Shown: positions 46,470-57,969 of the stretch, one piece after another | Layout of the letters: each line of letters starts with the position of its first letter | Position numbering within the stretch: the stretch's first letter is position 1 | Assembly: GCF_008831285.2 (NCBI RefSeq) | Contig: NC_045149.1 | Location: 5,071,500 to 5,135,499, forward strand | Direction: 5' to 3' | Length of the DNA stretch: 64,000 nucleotides | DNA from: Nymphaea colorata | Taxonomy: Eukaryota > Streptophyta > Magnoliopsida > Nymphaeales > Nymphaeaceae | Translations under genes and position numbers: made by a program | Notes under the pieces: model-generated | The model's database searches: none | The model's input: the letters and a program-made list of their open reading frames with translations, nothing else | Told to the model about the DNA's origin: nothing

Positions 46470-48790
46470 CACGTGCAGGTTGGGGGTGCTTCAGTGCCCC
46501 CTTCTGTCCAACAGCAATGATGGACATGAGATGCCAGGGAAACCCTGACTACGTTTTCCTGGGTAAAAATTGCCTCAAAGAGTATGGATTTGGATCGACA
46601 TGATGGAAATCAGTTGTACATTGGATTGGGGAAAAACCCCGTGTCATCATCCCTATTTCAAGTGGACAGTAATTGCCTGTTTTGTGGGTGATTCTTCTTT
46701 CGTAAGTATGGATTTTACGTTCATCACTAACAGGCTAAAGGTATGATGGTCCAATGTTCGTAACCACGGTTCTCCTTCTTGGGAAAAGGTGTGTTTTTCG
46801 TCAGAATAGATGATGAGCTCAAGCTTCAGACAATGCTGAGAAAAGGAACTTGGAAAATAGGAGGTCTGGTGACTAGTCGTTGGCGTCAGGAGACTCCCTA
46901 AAAATATAAGAAAATCTCAGAGTCCCTTTGTGGATTAGCCCTAGCTAAGCCTAGGCATCGGGCCGCCCAGCCCGACCCAATAAGGAGCTGGGCTCAGGCC
47001 GGTCCGACACCCGAAACTCGGGCCCGAGCCAGAGCCTGATGCCAATTAAATTTAAAAATATATTTTTAATATAAAATAATATATAAATATAATTAATCAT
47101 AATAAAATATATTTTTATGTAAAAATTAATAAAATAAATATTAAAAAAATTATCAAGCTCACCCAGGCTTATCTGGCCCACCCAGGCCAGCCCGATAAAT
47201 TATCAAGTCGGCTCGATGCCCTTTTTTCCGGGCCTGGGCCCGGGCCCGAGTTGAGCCGGGTACCAAGTACCCACTGGCGGCCTGGCCAGGTGCCCAGCCT
47301 TACTCCTGGCCTTGCGCCATAACTATGGGACCACAAGCTGTCTAGAAGTGTAGCATCGGGGTTGGAATGCTCAATTGCTGGAGGTAGACTGGCATACTCA
47401 AAATCTGTCTAGGCTTGGTTTTGCAAGGGTTTGCTTGGATGTGCCTCTCTCTTTCATCCCCAAGCCTAAGGTTACACTTGAAATCGATGGGAAAGCAATT
47501 CATCAAGAAATAATATATGAACAAAACGTTAATTTTTCTCAAGGTGCAAGGAAAGTACACATCTCACTGAGCAATGTAGATTGGGTGAAGACTTTATAGG
47601 TCCTAAAGAGAATGCTCATTTGGGGAATGGTTGGTCAAAAGTTAAACTCTCATGCCACACAAACAAAACTGTCTCACTCTGAGGTGGGAGGGAAACACAA
47701 ACTAAAGAAGGACAGCCAAGGAAGGACCAGCTGGGAGGGGCGATGGGATCGATTCATTTATTGAAAGATGTCTAAGAAGAAGCATTTGGAAAACAGAAAG
47801 AGACCAATTAGGTGCACAAGGACGCATAAAGTTTATGTGAAACTAAAGTACCTACATAAACAAGGAAAAGAGACCAAGGGCCGATGCAGGAAATAATGCT
47901 TATTGACACCCCTATACCAACCGGCAACATGGTGGAGGAGTAGTCTCCAATCTCTGATCTAACTGCCCCCTTCATTGCATCATCACTTTTCATTTCTAAA
48001 GATGATAACACTAACAAACAAAACAAAGACGTGCCTGCCTACCATCCTAAAGATGTTAATCTTAAGTTGCAAGTTACTAACATTGTCAATGCCCTGATCT
48101 AGGCCTCACAGAGATTGACTCATCTCCTGGTTTTTCCAAAACTTTATTAGTTAATTTTCATTCTTCTGTTGGAAAGCAGATTGTCTTCCCATCAAGCCCG
48201 ACTAAGGCAAGTTTTGTTGGGAACCAGAACAGCTTAGTGGTCAAGCATGAGAGAAAGGAAATAGATTTTCTGGTCCCTACTTTCGCTGAAGAAAAAAGAG
48301 ACCAGACATCATTGGAAAATACTTCCAAACCTGAGTCAGGAGTAGCTGCTTTGGAAGAGGGGGTTTTCTTTATCTACAAGCAGTGGAGATGAGGGCCCAT
48401 CGAACCCAAATTCAGGTGTCGATGGTCACTGTATTGCTCCCATAGATGAGGACTTAATAAATGACGAGGGAGGGGAAACTATCCACCTCACGGAGGGTAG
48501 AACAGGTTAGGACCTGCAAGGGAGACTAAGTTCTACTCCTCCAGTCCAAATGAAGCTATTGGAATGGAACATGTACATACTGGTGAGATCAGCAGCTTGC
48601 CTTGAGGTCAGTCTGCTTATCCATAGTTACAATCCTTATTTGATTTTTCTTTTTGATGCTATGTTGAGTGCTCTATCCTTTGCTAATTGGTTCAAGTTGT
48701 TTGCAGATAAGTCTGTGTATCTACTATCTCCTGCACCGGTAAAGATGCTCTCTAATTTTAATGTAGGGTCCTTCTGAAATAGAAGCTGAA
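46470..48790 (+). pseudogene. LINE C: ORF1 and start of endonuclease, plus strand
   Basis: A decayed plant L1-type LINE. A DUF4283-like stretch is at 46,780-46,920 (GKGVFFVRIDDELKLQTML, then KGTWKIGGL). After an inserted MITE (46,946-47,302) a zf-CCHC_4-like part follows at 47,430-47,560 (ARVCLDVPLSFIPKPKVTLE, then IDGKAI). A low-complexity ORF1 tail follows, and near 48,550 the first part of the endonuclease appears (MKLLEWNMYIL, NPYLIFLFDAMLSAL, matching the WN and NP-L-x-FL pattern). It stops about 48,790 at the border of copia 4. It is non-functional. The domain order supports the call although frames shift often. Confidence 0.72.
46946..47302. mobile_element. MITE inserted in LINE C
   Basis: 357 bp with imperfect terminal inverted repeats (TAAGCCTAGGCATCGGGCC at the left; TAAGGCTGGGCACCTGGCC as the reverse complement of the right end). 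The ends are GC-rich with GGGCCTGGGCCC-type repeats, and the centre is very AT-rich. The flanks GCCCTAGC and CTCCTGGC agree at five of eight positions, so an old 8-bp duplication is possible. It interrupts the LINE ORF1 order. Confidence 0.68.
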
Positions 48791-48829
48791 ATTGTCTCCA
48801 TGACAGAGTTTTGGATTAAAGTAAATTGC

Positions 48830-48895
48830 ATGCTTAGGACAAACACTTACAATTTTTATGGTTATGTAAAAGAATGAAATGAGAGAGACAAAGAG

Positions 48896-48949
<54 letters not shown>

Positions 48950-49298
48950 ACACAAGAAATTACATGGTTCGGTCAAACTCGACCTACGTCCACGAAGTCT
49001 TTCCTTTCTTCTCAATTCTGAAACAGAATCCTCTCTTACAATGACAGAAAAACTTAGAGAAGAAAGAATGCTAAATAGAAATTTTAGGGTGGTAAGATCC
49101 AAAATTTTTGGATCTTGATTACAAATTTGAATTTCTTTCCCTTTGGAATAGATTTTGGCATCTTCATGTGTTGGAGCATTAGTTGGTTTCCTCTTTTCAG
49201 CGTCAACTGAATTTCTTCTATATTTGACTTGAAATTCAAAATTTGATTTACATTGCAAGGTTGGCAAGGACATTGGATCGACAACCTTATCTCTAACA
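48830..49298 (-). repeat. 3' LTR of copia 4
   Basis: On the minus strand it starts TGTTAGAGATAAGG directly after a purine-rich stretch (GATCGAAGGGGCA). The other end is not fixed; it lies near 48,830-48,880, beyond an (AG)n run. The R/U5 part has the familiar copia sequence ATGGTTCGGTCAAACTCG. Confidence 0.65.
48898..48948. repeat. (AG)n microsatellite at the copia 4 LTR end
   Basis: About 25 uninterrupted AG units. It produces Arg-Glu and Leu-Ser repeats in translated frames, which are not genes. Confidence 0.95.
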
Positions 49299-51525
49299 TG
49301 CCCCTTCGATCCAACCTCCATTTCAAGGGCGTTTAACATTTCCTTGAGACGATGAAATCTTGGCCTTGGTAACGGTTTAGTGAAAATATCAACTAATTGT
49401 TTTTCTGATTGAACATATTTAATCTCAATCGTATTGTCTGCCACTTTCTCTCTGACGAAATGATAGTCAATTTCTATGTGTTTTGTTCATGCATGAAAAA
49501 TTGGATTTGCCACCAAATATGTTGCTCCGATGTTGTTGCACCACAAAATTGGTTTTTGTTCAGTCTGAATTCCCAGATCTATCATCAAGTTATTTAGCTA
49601 TATTACTCCTGAAAGAACTCCTGCAATGGCCTTGTACTATGCTTTTGTGCTAGATTTTGCCATTGTCTATTGTTTGGTGGATTTCTAAAATATGATATTG
49701 TGTCCAATTTTTGTAACATAGCCACTAGTGGATCTTCGGTCGTTCGGGCACCTGGCCCAATCGACATCAGAGTAGGCAGATAATGTGAAAGAATTAGATT
49801 TTGATATCTCAAAGCCATGCTATATGGTCCATTTAAGATATCATAAAATTCTTTTAAAATGAGTCTAGTGAGTTGAAGTCGGCTGGTGCATGAACTGACA
49901 AGCTTAATCACTGCATAAGTAATACCTGGGCATGTTAAAGTGACATACTGAAGTGCTCCTACGATCTGACAATACTGAGTTTCATGTTCCAATTTTTCTC
50001 CATCAATTTTGGATAGAGGGACATTTGGAGCAGCAGGTGTGACGCAAGATTTTGCATTCTCCATGTTTGCTCGCCTCAAAATATCTCTGATATATTTTCC
50101 CTACGAGAGAACAATTTTGTCTTTTTGAAGTGATACTTCAATGCCCAGGAAGAAATGTAATATTCCAAGATCTTTTATGGAGAAGACTTGTACAAAGCTG
50201 TGTATAATCCTTTGAATCTCCTGAGGATTATTTCCTGTAATAATAATATCATATACATATATAAGTAGAAAGATGATTTTAGCTTGGGTTTTTCTAACAA
50301 AGAGTGAAGTGTCAACTAATGACTTCCTGAACCCACTTTCGAGAGATATCCTTTTGACTCTTTCAAACCAGGCTCGGGGCACTTGCTTTAAGCCATAATG
50401 TGCTTTCTTGAGATGACACACTTGGTGAGGTTTTGCTATATTCTCAAAAGCTGGTGGTTGAGTCACAAAAACTGCTTCCTTTAGAATCCCATGAAGAAAG
50501 ACATTATTGACATCCAACTGGTGAATAGTCCAGCATTTGGACACAACAATAGAGAAGACGACTCATATAGTGATAGGTTTTATTGCTCGACTATATGTGT
50601 CAGAATAATCAATTCCTTCCCTTTGGCTATAACTTTTGGCCACAAATCTGGCGTTATAATGAGCGATAGTCCCATCTGAGCATCGTTTGATTTTGAAAAC
50701 CTACTTACATCCGACTAGATTAACTCCCTTAGGTGGTGTGACAAGGTCCCACATTTGGTTTTTGTAAAGAGTATCCATTTCACTTTGCATGGCCTCGATC
50801 CACTGTGGGTCTTTTAAAGCCTCCTCAAGATTTTCTTGTTCTCTTTCTTCTAGAGATGTAGCAGCCGTATAGGCCTTGGCTCACGTAGTCTCATCTTGAG
50901 ATCTCGTGATCATGGGATGAGTCCTACTTGAGGTTTCAATGGTGAGAGAAGGAGATTGATCAATAACATTTTCTTGAACTCCATGATTAGGACTTGCATC
51001 AATTGAATTGATTGAGTGATTGTTTGGAGTTGGATCTTCTTTCCATGAATGAAGACCAGGTAATAATACATATTGAGATCGATTTGGGCCCAATCTGGTT
51101 TGCTTGGAGTTGTCTTCTTTTTGCATCTCAACTGGAGGCATGTCAAGATGATTGGAAATCCATTTTCCAACGTCCCCTTTAATGGTTGGAGAATCAGATC
51201 CATGAAATAAGAAACTTGTTTTATTGAAAGCAACATGTCTGCTAATAAAGACCATGTTAGTGATTGAATATAAACATATGTGTCCCTTATGATATGTCCC
51301 ATATCCAAGAAAGACACATGCTTTGGATTTTGGAGAAAGTTTGGACTCTCTATATGACACAAGAAATGGATAACATGTACATCCAATAACTCGAAAATAA
51401 TCATATTGAGGGGTAGCGTTGAAAACAATTTCAAATGGAGATTTATTTCCAAGTTCTGGACTAGGCAATCGGTTGATGACATGAACTGTTGTCCTAAATG
51501 AATCAACCCAAAAACATTGAGGGAG
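49299..51525 (-). pseudogene. Copia 4 integrase end, RT and RNase H remnants
   Basis: Read right to left: integrase C-terminal part (CFWVDSFRTTVHVINRLPSP, VIGCTCYPFLVSYRESKLSP, CVFLGYGTYHKGHICLY), then the linker ending HPMITRSQDET. RT follows with a stop at about 50,880 and frame changes; at 50,101-50,544 are HQLDVNNVFLHGILKEAVFV and an active site reading YVYDIIITGN, where the family has Tyr-Val-Asp-Asp, so one Asp seems lost by insertion or change. The RT tail and RNase H are at 49,603-50,079 and 49,300-49,444 (SCVTPAAPNVPLSK; EIKYVQSEKQLVDIFTKPLP). Several frames are out of register, so no enzyme would be made. Confidence 0.85.
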
Positions 51526-53967
51526 TGTTCGCACCCCACTCTTTTTTCAAGGAGGTCGAAATGCGAGTCAGTAAAATTCTTTTAAAATTGGGGTTTTGAG
51601 AAAATTTTCAAGAGAAAGGGATCCGCCCGTCGGTACGAGGTCCAACCGTTCCTGCCGCCTTTAACAGGGGTAATTAGACCAAGGACTAAGGATCATTTGG
51701 ATCATATACGAGTTATTGGTGCAAATCCTATATGCTTATGCATTGAGATTTTGGATTCAAGAACCGAAATTCATTTTTTTTTTTTTGCATAAATGAATTT
51801 GAATATTGGGGGGTTTTCAAGTTGGTTTAAAAACCTTTGTTTTGGTGTTATTTGAAACACATAATTCTTGAGGATTTTAAAGATTTGGAATTGAGTTCTT
51901 TGTTGTGAACTCTAGATGATGATGTTCATCTTATGATCAAAATTGATTTCGAACTCTTCTTTTGTCAAATCATGTGATTTGTAGAATTCATTTTTTTGAA
52001 AGAACATAAGTTCCAAATTGTTAGAAAACATATTGTTTTCGAACGTACTTTGGCCAAAAGATTATGAATGCATTGCTTGTGTTTTCTTTTGAAGTTAAGT
52101 GAGGTTTACAAATTCTCATTGCAATATGACTTGGTCACTTTTTGCAACTCAAATTTGAATCACTTAACCTCTTGAGAATGTGCATGTGGTGCTATTGAGT
52201 TTGAGTGAAGGTGAATGCATGAAACAGAAAGGGAAACTATATGGAACATTCATTCTTCTCTCTCTCATAATCCCTCAAGATTCATTCATATGGAACATAC
52301 ATTCTTCTCTCTCTCATAATCTCTCAAAGTCTATATTGCACGTCATACAATCTATGGATGAGGATTGATTAAAATGTAGGACTTTCTCTATATGTGCTCG
52401 TTATATGATTAAACACATGAATTAGAGATGTAGTCCATAAGCTTGAGGCTTGACATAAAATTATCAAAATGATGAAAATATATAAGTGATGCCAAGTTCA
52501 ATCTTTGAAATGGATGGGAGACGTGAATGTCATCCATTTTCGTTTCAAAATAGCTAAAAATCAGACCTTGTGTTGATTTAAATAGATGAAAATTATGGAC
52601 ATTGATTCCAATAAATATCTTGTTTCTTAGATGGAAATGACAAGTCTTTCAAATAGATTCAAATTCCAGATTTCGTAGTAATGAAATCATCAATTCCTTT
52701 GGATGATTCTAGGATAGTTGGTATTTCAAATATGTAAATTTTGATATTCTTAAACCAATTCCTATGAAACATGGTCTGATTTCAACAACATACATACATC
52801 TTACGTATGGGTTTGCTGAAATTAAGTAAAAATGAAATGAAAATGATTTCATAGCCTTGCACTATGAAAATCAATCAAAATGATCATCCTTCTTAAAAAC
52901 CAGTTTGGAAACGTATTCCAACCTGATTTTAAGAGAAGAAAAATGATTTTCAACAAGAGATTGGACACATGTATGTATATATATAACAACATATGTATAT
53001 ATACATACCTTACTCTTCAAAATGAAATTTTATCAAGGGACCGCATGACTCATGAATCATGATGATTCATGGCTCGGTTCTTTTATGTAGGAAGATTGAA
53101 AACTTGTTTCAAATCTTCCCTACTACCCTTGATCAATTAAATTGAAAGACATGAATCAAAATGACTGTGAATAAGAAAGAAAATAAAACAATGCTCAAGC
53201 TTATTCATCCATCATTTCGCCATGCAAGGGTGAATCACATTCATAAAAACGTATCCATCCCTTATAGACATTTTCATCATACATGGTGCAGCAAAATCAC
53301 TCTCACCGTGGGATTCTCTCATGGTAGGGAGTTCAAAATGGTATTAAGTTGGTTCCTTTGAAAGGGACGTGGCCTTGGGGCCCATTTCAAAATTCGATAC
53401 TTGGGTTCATATTTAAAAAAAACCGACATATGCATGCATTATGCATTAACATGTACATTGAAGCGTAGGTTTCCCTTAGCTGGACATCATTCCCAGCCGT
53501 AAGCAAATGAAAATAAACCCTCCCATGAATTATTGGAATTAAAATAAATCAACAGTAAGCTAAAGTAGCAGAGAAGTGAGTTGAAATCACCTACCTTACG
53601 GTCGGTCTTGATGCTTGTCCTTCGTCTTCACTTGTTTTCTAACTCAAGCAATCCTAAGCAAGAATCCAACCATGGATTCAAGCTTAGCAAAGCTAGAATA
53701 AGAAATAGCTTGCTTGCTGGAATTTGGAGTGGTAAAGAGGGCTTCTCACCACGAAAATCCTAAGTAAGGGTTCACTTAAGCACCCTAACTTATCAAAATC
53801 AATAGGGAGAATAGAAGAAAGTGAAGAAGAGAATGAGAGAAGAAGGGGAAGAGGGCTTGGACGAACCTCTTCTCTCTTCCTTAGCTTCTCCCTCCTAGCT
53901 CCTTGGCTGCAGCAATTTGACAGAATGCTCCAAAATTTCCTCCTCCCCCTTGGTGGCCAAAGGGAGG

Positions 53968-53975
53968 TTTATATA
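53968..53975 (-). promoter_or_regulatory. Likely TATA box of the Tat/Ogre-like LTR
   Basis: TATATAAA on the minus strand in a C/T-rich context (CTCCTCTATATAAACCTCCC), about 1.4 kb from the LTR start in coding direction. Solo LTRs 1 and 2 have TATA-like boxes in the same kind of context and orientation. Confidence 0.5.
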
Positions 53976-55148
53976 GAGGAGGAGGTGGGTTCAACCACCT
54001 TCTTAACTCACCTTGGGAACTTGCTTAAGACCTTGGGGACTTGTAAAATGAGTTAAATAGGCTTTAAAGGCTCTAATTGACCATTTCTCAGTCCATTTCC
54101 ACGAGCTAGGTGGGCTGGGCTAGGTTTGGTGAACATTGATTCAGACCTAGGTGACCATCTTGACCAAAATTTTGGATGAAAATGCCATTGCACAGGGTTT
54201 TGCCCTTATTTTGTACTATTTATTTATTTTTTGTTTGAAATCGAGCTTGTAAGGTTAAAACCTAGTTACTAAGCTCCAAATGCCATTGAATTATGATAAT
54301 TCAATTTAAATTTTAATAAAATTCAAAAATTTTATCAAATTTGGTTCGAAAAGTGTATTTTCGTCCAAAACTTGATTGAAAGTGGATTTCAACTGAATCA
54401 AACTTTTACTTGAGAAATTCAATTTAAATTTGGTATTTGATTCACGCATTTGACAAATTCAAATGTTTATTTGCCTTTCATAAACCAATTTAGGCTTTTT
54501 AATCTTAATTTGACCACAAAAGGGCAAAATTGTCCAAATTGATCAATTTCGACCAATTGACCAAAGTCAAAACTCATTTGCGAGTAGTTTGACTTTATTT
54601 GAGGTAATTTGATAAATTTGGGTCAAGAAAGCTCTTAATTGAGCTAAATTGTACTTTGACTGAGTTTAGTCAAAGTAGGTTTGGTTCGGTCAAAGTCTAT
54701 TTTTGTCCATTAATTGGATCATAAGACAGACTTACGTTTTGACTGTGTTGAGCCCGTGGTGACCGAACCTAGTTGGAATTGGCACCATATTTGGGTGCAC
54801 CCGGGTCAAACCTACTTGGATTAAGTAGGTTAGGTGAGTTTGACCAGTCTAGTAATTGCTTCCTTGAAAATTATTTTTTTCTTTAAGGAGGACCTGGTTA
54901 AAGAAGAGAGAGACATTTATGTCTCTCTTTTCCTAGGTTTCTCCTTTATTTCTTCTTGAAAATGACTTTTCTTCAATTAATTTGAGAGAAAATATTTATT
55001 TATTTATTATTTTTTTTGACATGGAGGGGACGTGGCCCCTGGGGGGGCTCTTGACCACACGGGCTAGGTGGGGCCCACACGTGGGTCCCACGTAACATTC
55101 TAGACTGAATTAGATCCAATTCTTGGATCTAAGTCAAAATTTGCATTT

Positions 55149-55253
55149 TGCAATTGGATTTGGATTTCAAATGACATTTGCAATTGGATTTGAATTTCAA
55201 ATGACATTTGCAATTGGATTTGGATTTCAAATGACATTTGCAATTGGATTTGG
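55149..55253. repeat. 30-bp tandem repeat, about 3.5 units, in LTR U3
   Basis: The unit begins TGCAATTGGATTTGGATTTC and ends AAATGACATT. The second unit has one change (GAATTT for GGATTT). Because the unit length is a multiple of three, both strands show open frames with 10-residue repeats (for example FEIQIQLQMS), which are not genes. Confidence 0.9.
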
Positions 55254-55418
55254 ACTCGTAATCCTGCATTGGGATACGTGTCTCGGGTTAAATTCACGAT
55301 TTGAATCTAATTATTCTTTAGATTCGAAATTGGCTTTGAAATTGCAAATTTTCACAATTCTTTTGTGAAATTTTCACATTGCTTCAATTTTGATGTGAAA
55401 AAATTTAGGGTGTTAACA

Positions 55419-56471
55419 GATGCCCCTCTTTGCTGTTAAGCAAGTTGAATAATTTGCTTAATAGCAAAGATTCACGCACCAAATTTGTACAAATCGTTTG
55501 GAAAATCCATTTTTCAAATGATGTTGAACCATCCTTGCTCGAGGGGAAATGCTAGGCATAGACCTGAAATAAGAAGATTTTTCTCCATCTCATTGGAGAG
55601 TTTGTAGAGGAATTAATGTTGGTTGAAAAATTTTGTAATTGTGAAAGTTTTTGCATTTGATACTTGGAGAAATTTGCCCTCGATGCCTTCTAGACCGTTG
55701 GCAAGTGCTTTTTCTCTCCTTTTACTTAGTTTTTCACATACTCGCTTTTGCTTTTGAATTTTGATTTTCTTTTTGAGCCACCCTTCACTCTTGGGAGAAA
55801 TTCCTCACCACCCCAAAAGCTACTACGGAGTTCCACCGCTTTGGTGGTTTTGTGTAGTTTGCTTTGTGTAATATCAAGTTTATTGGGCTTTCTTCTGAAC
55901 CCTTGTAACAAGCTTTGGGCCGGTAACTCCTAGACCAGTTGGCCTCAGGGTACCAAATGTAAAACACTCCCTGGGCTTACTTGCTCGAATTCAAAAGGCT
56001 TTAGGAGACTTAATACAAGCAAAATGTTCATGGATTGCTTTTTAGCTTCACGGCGCAAGCATAAGTCATATGCACACCCGCGCCTGCTGAGCTTTGAACC
56101 AGAGGAACAACTACACTCACCCCGAGCTCATTGCTCAACTCATTTCGCTTGATAGCTTTTTCTAGCATCTTGCCAAGGTCTTTTAGGTGACAAGACTTTT
56201 TCTTATGGCATCTCATGCTAGACCTTTACAAATGCCGATTGTCGGGACCAACATTAATTGCTATACATTAATCCCTCAATGTTTGTGAAATTTTTTGCAT
56301 ATTTGAAGCCGATGCCCTTGCAATTGTCCTCAAGACATGGGTTGAGTTTGAAAATTTTGATGCATTTTTGAAACTTTTCCCTAAGGGATACCATGCCCCT
56401 TAGTTGGTTCGAAAATTATTACAAATGTGCTTATCAAATAACAACTATTTTGAAATTTTTGAATTGCAAAT
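55419..56471 (-). other. 3' untranslated region and purine tract of the Tat/Ogre-like element
   Basis: About 1 kb between the integrase stop and the 3' LTR. The purine-rich stretch GCAAAGAGGGGCA at 55,420-55,432 (minus strand) directly precedes the LTR and is the expected plus-strand primer. Small frames at 55,726-56,216 show no family resemblance that I can name. Confidence 0.65.
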
Positions 56472-57969
56472 TCAAGTATAGAATTTTTTGAGATGCAAAG
56501 CATTAATTGGATAAGGGATTTCAACCCCATCGGCATCAATCAGTCGATAAGAATTGTGAGGTAGAACCTCTTTGACAACATATGATCCTTCCCAGTTCGG
56601 CGCCCATTTTCCTTTGGGTCTACTCCTGAGTGGAACTATGGATCTTAAGACAAGATCATTTACCTGAAATTTTCTTTCAATGACTGATTTGGCATAATGT
56701 CCGGCGACTCTCTTACGATAGACTTCGGTATGCTCTGCCGCTTGTAGTCTTTTCTCGTCTAAGTGGTCTAATTGAGCAAGTCTTTTTTTTTTTATATTTG
56801 CTAATTGGGAGTTCAATGAGAGCAGCAAATTTCATTGCTGGTTTTTGGACATGTAATGGAAGGACAATTTCCGTTCCATATACTAATTCTGCTGGTGTAG
56901 CATTGGTGGGTGTCCGAATTGTGGTTCGATATGCCCAAAGTGCATTGTGCATTTTCTCGTGCCAATCTCGGCCTGTTTCAACAGTCCTTTCTAAGACACG
57001 AATCAAAATCTTGTTGGTTGCTTCTGCCTGACCATTACCTTGAGGGTAATATGGGGGAGAAAAGTGATGTTGTATTTTGTGTTTGTGACAGAGATTGCGC
57101 ATTTTCTCATTTTTGAAATGAGTACCGTTATCAGAAACGATATCATGCGTGATGCCAAATCTACACAAAAGATTTTTGTGAATGAAGGACACTACGTGTT
57201 GTCCTTCGACTGTTTTTAAAGTGATCACTTCCACCCATTTGGTGAAGTAATCTGTAGCTGCAAAAAAATACCTGTGTCCATTTGAGGCAGGTGGATTGAT
57301 TGGACCGACCACGTCGAAGGCTCACATGGAGAATGGCCATGGTGAGCTGACCGAATGAAGGTACGCTGCTGGAGCATGAATTGATGGTGCATGCAACTGA
57401 CATTTGATGCATTTCTTGACAAATTGGTGACAGTCTCTTTGCATTGTGGGCCAATAGTACCCTGCTCTGACTATCTGCTTGACGAGGGTCTGATACCCTA
57501 CATGTCCCCCACAAATTCCTTCATGGGCTTCTTGAATGACTTCTAGTGCCTCATTTGCATCGAGACATCTAGCATATTCTGTGTTGAATCCTCTTCTGTA
57601 TAGGATGTCGGCTAAAATGAAATATCTTGAAGACATGTGTCTCAAAACTCTTTTCTCTTTTCGAGACATTTCTGGTGGAAGTGTTTCAGTTTGGAGAAAA
57701 TCCTTGATCTTCTGATACCATGGTGTTTCTCTACTTTATGCTTGCAACACCTGTTCTGGTATGACAAAAGATGGTTGTTCGAGTCTTCCAACTTCAAAAG
57801 ATCTGATAGATTCTCCAGGTTTGAAGGCAATGGTAGAGCCTAAACTGGCTAAACCATCTGCTATTGGGTTAAATTCGCTTTTGACATGTGAGAGTTGATA
57901 TTCCTCGAACTGTCTTAAGAGGGAAGTTGCTAACTCTTGATATGGGATCAGTTTTTGATCTTTGACTTG
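56472..57969 (-). pseudogene. Tat/Ogre-like integrase, with the end of the second RNase H
   Basis: From 57,969 leftwards, after a TGA that interrupts the second RNase H, the frame runs through its tail (SHVKSEFNPIADGLASLG), a TAA near 57,737, then the integrase zinc-binding part (HEGICGGHVGYQTL, CHQFVKKCIKCQLH). A TGA at 57,322 follows SPWPFSM, where relatives have Trp. The catalytic core shows FFAATDYFTKWVEV, THDIVSDNGTHFKN and PQGNGQAEATNK (Asp, Asp, Glu). A frameshift at an A-run near 56,790 precedes the C-terminal GPY/F-like part (KGKWAPNWEGSYVVKEVLPH and NALHLKKFYT). Integrase would join cDNA ends to the genome. All catalytic residues survive, but the breaks make it inactive. Confidence 0.9.

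Larger units (their letters stand above)
48830..51525 (-). mobile_element. Copia 4: 3' half of a Ty1/copia element, cut by the Tat/Ogre-like insertion
   Basis: Minus-strand element with its 3' LTR at the left (about 48,830-49,298), RNase H, RT and the integrase C-terminal part. Its coding sequence ends exactly where the LTR of the Tat/Ogre-like element begins (51,526), inside the integrase region LPQCFWVDSF. The rest of integrase, protease, gag and the 5' LTR should lie beyond the right edge of the window. Confidence 0.85.
51526..55418 (-). repeat. 3' LTR of the Tat/Ogre-like element
   Basis: 3.89 kb. In coding orientation it starts TGTTAACACCC right after the purine tract and ends GGGGTGCGAACA at the copia 4 border. 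Solo LTRs 1 and 2 share these end sequences and the TCGGTACGAGG motif (here at about 51,628). It holds a tandem repeat (55,149-55,253), GATCC/AAATCCA-rich U3 sequence and a TATA-like box. It has only spurious reading frames. Confidence 0.87.

Noticed and set aside
53161-53763. Two 60-66-codon plus-strand frames in the Tat/Ogre-like LTR
   Set aside because: No domain, and they lie in LTR sequence on the strand opposite to the element. Probably chance frames.
55149-55253. CRISPR-like short repeat array
   Set aside because: Units abut each other without spacers and lie in a plant LTR. It is a simple tandem repeat.
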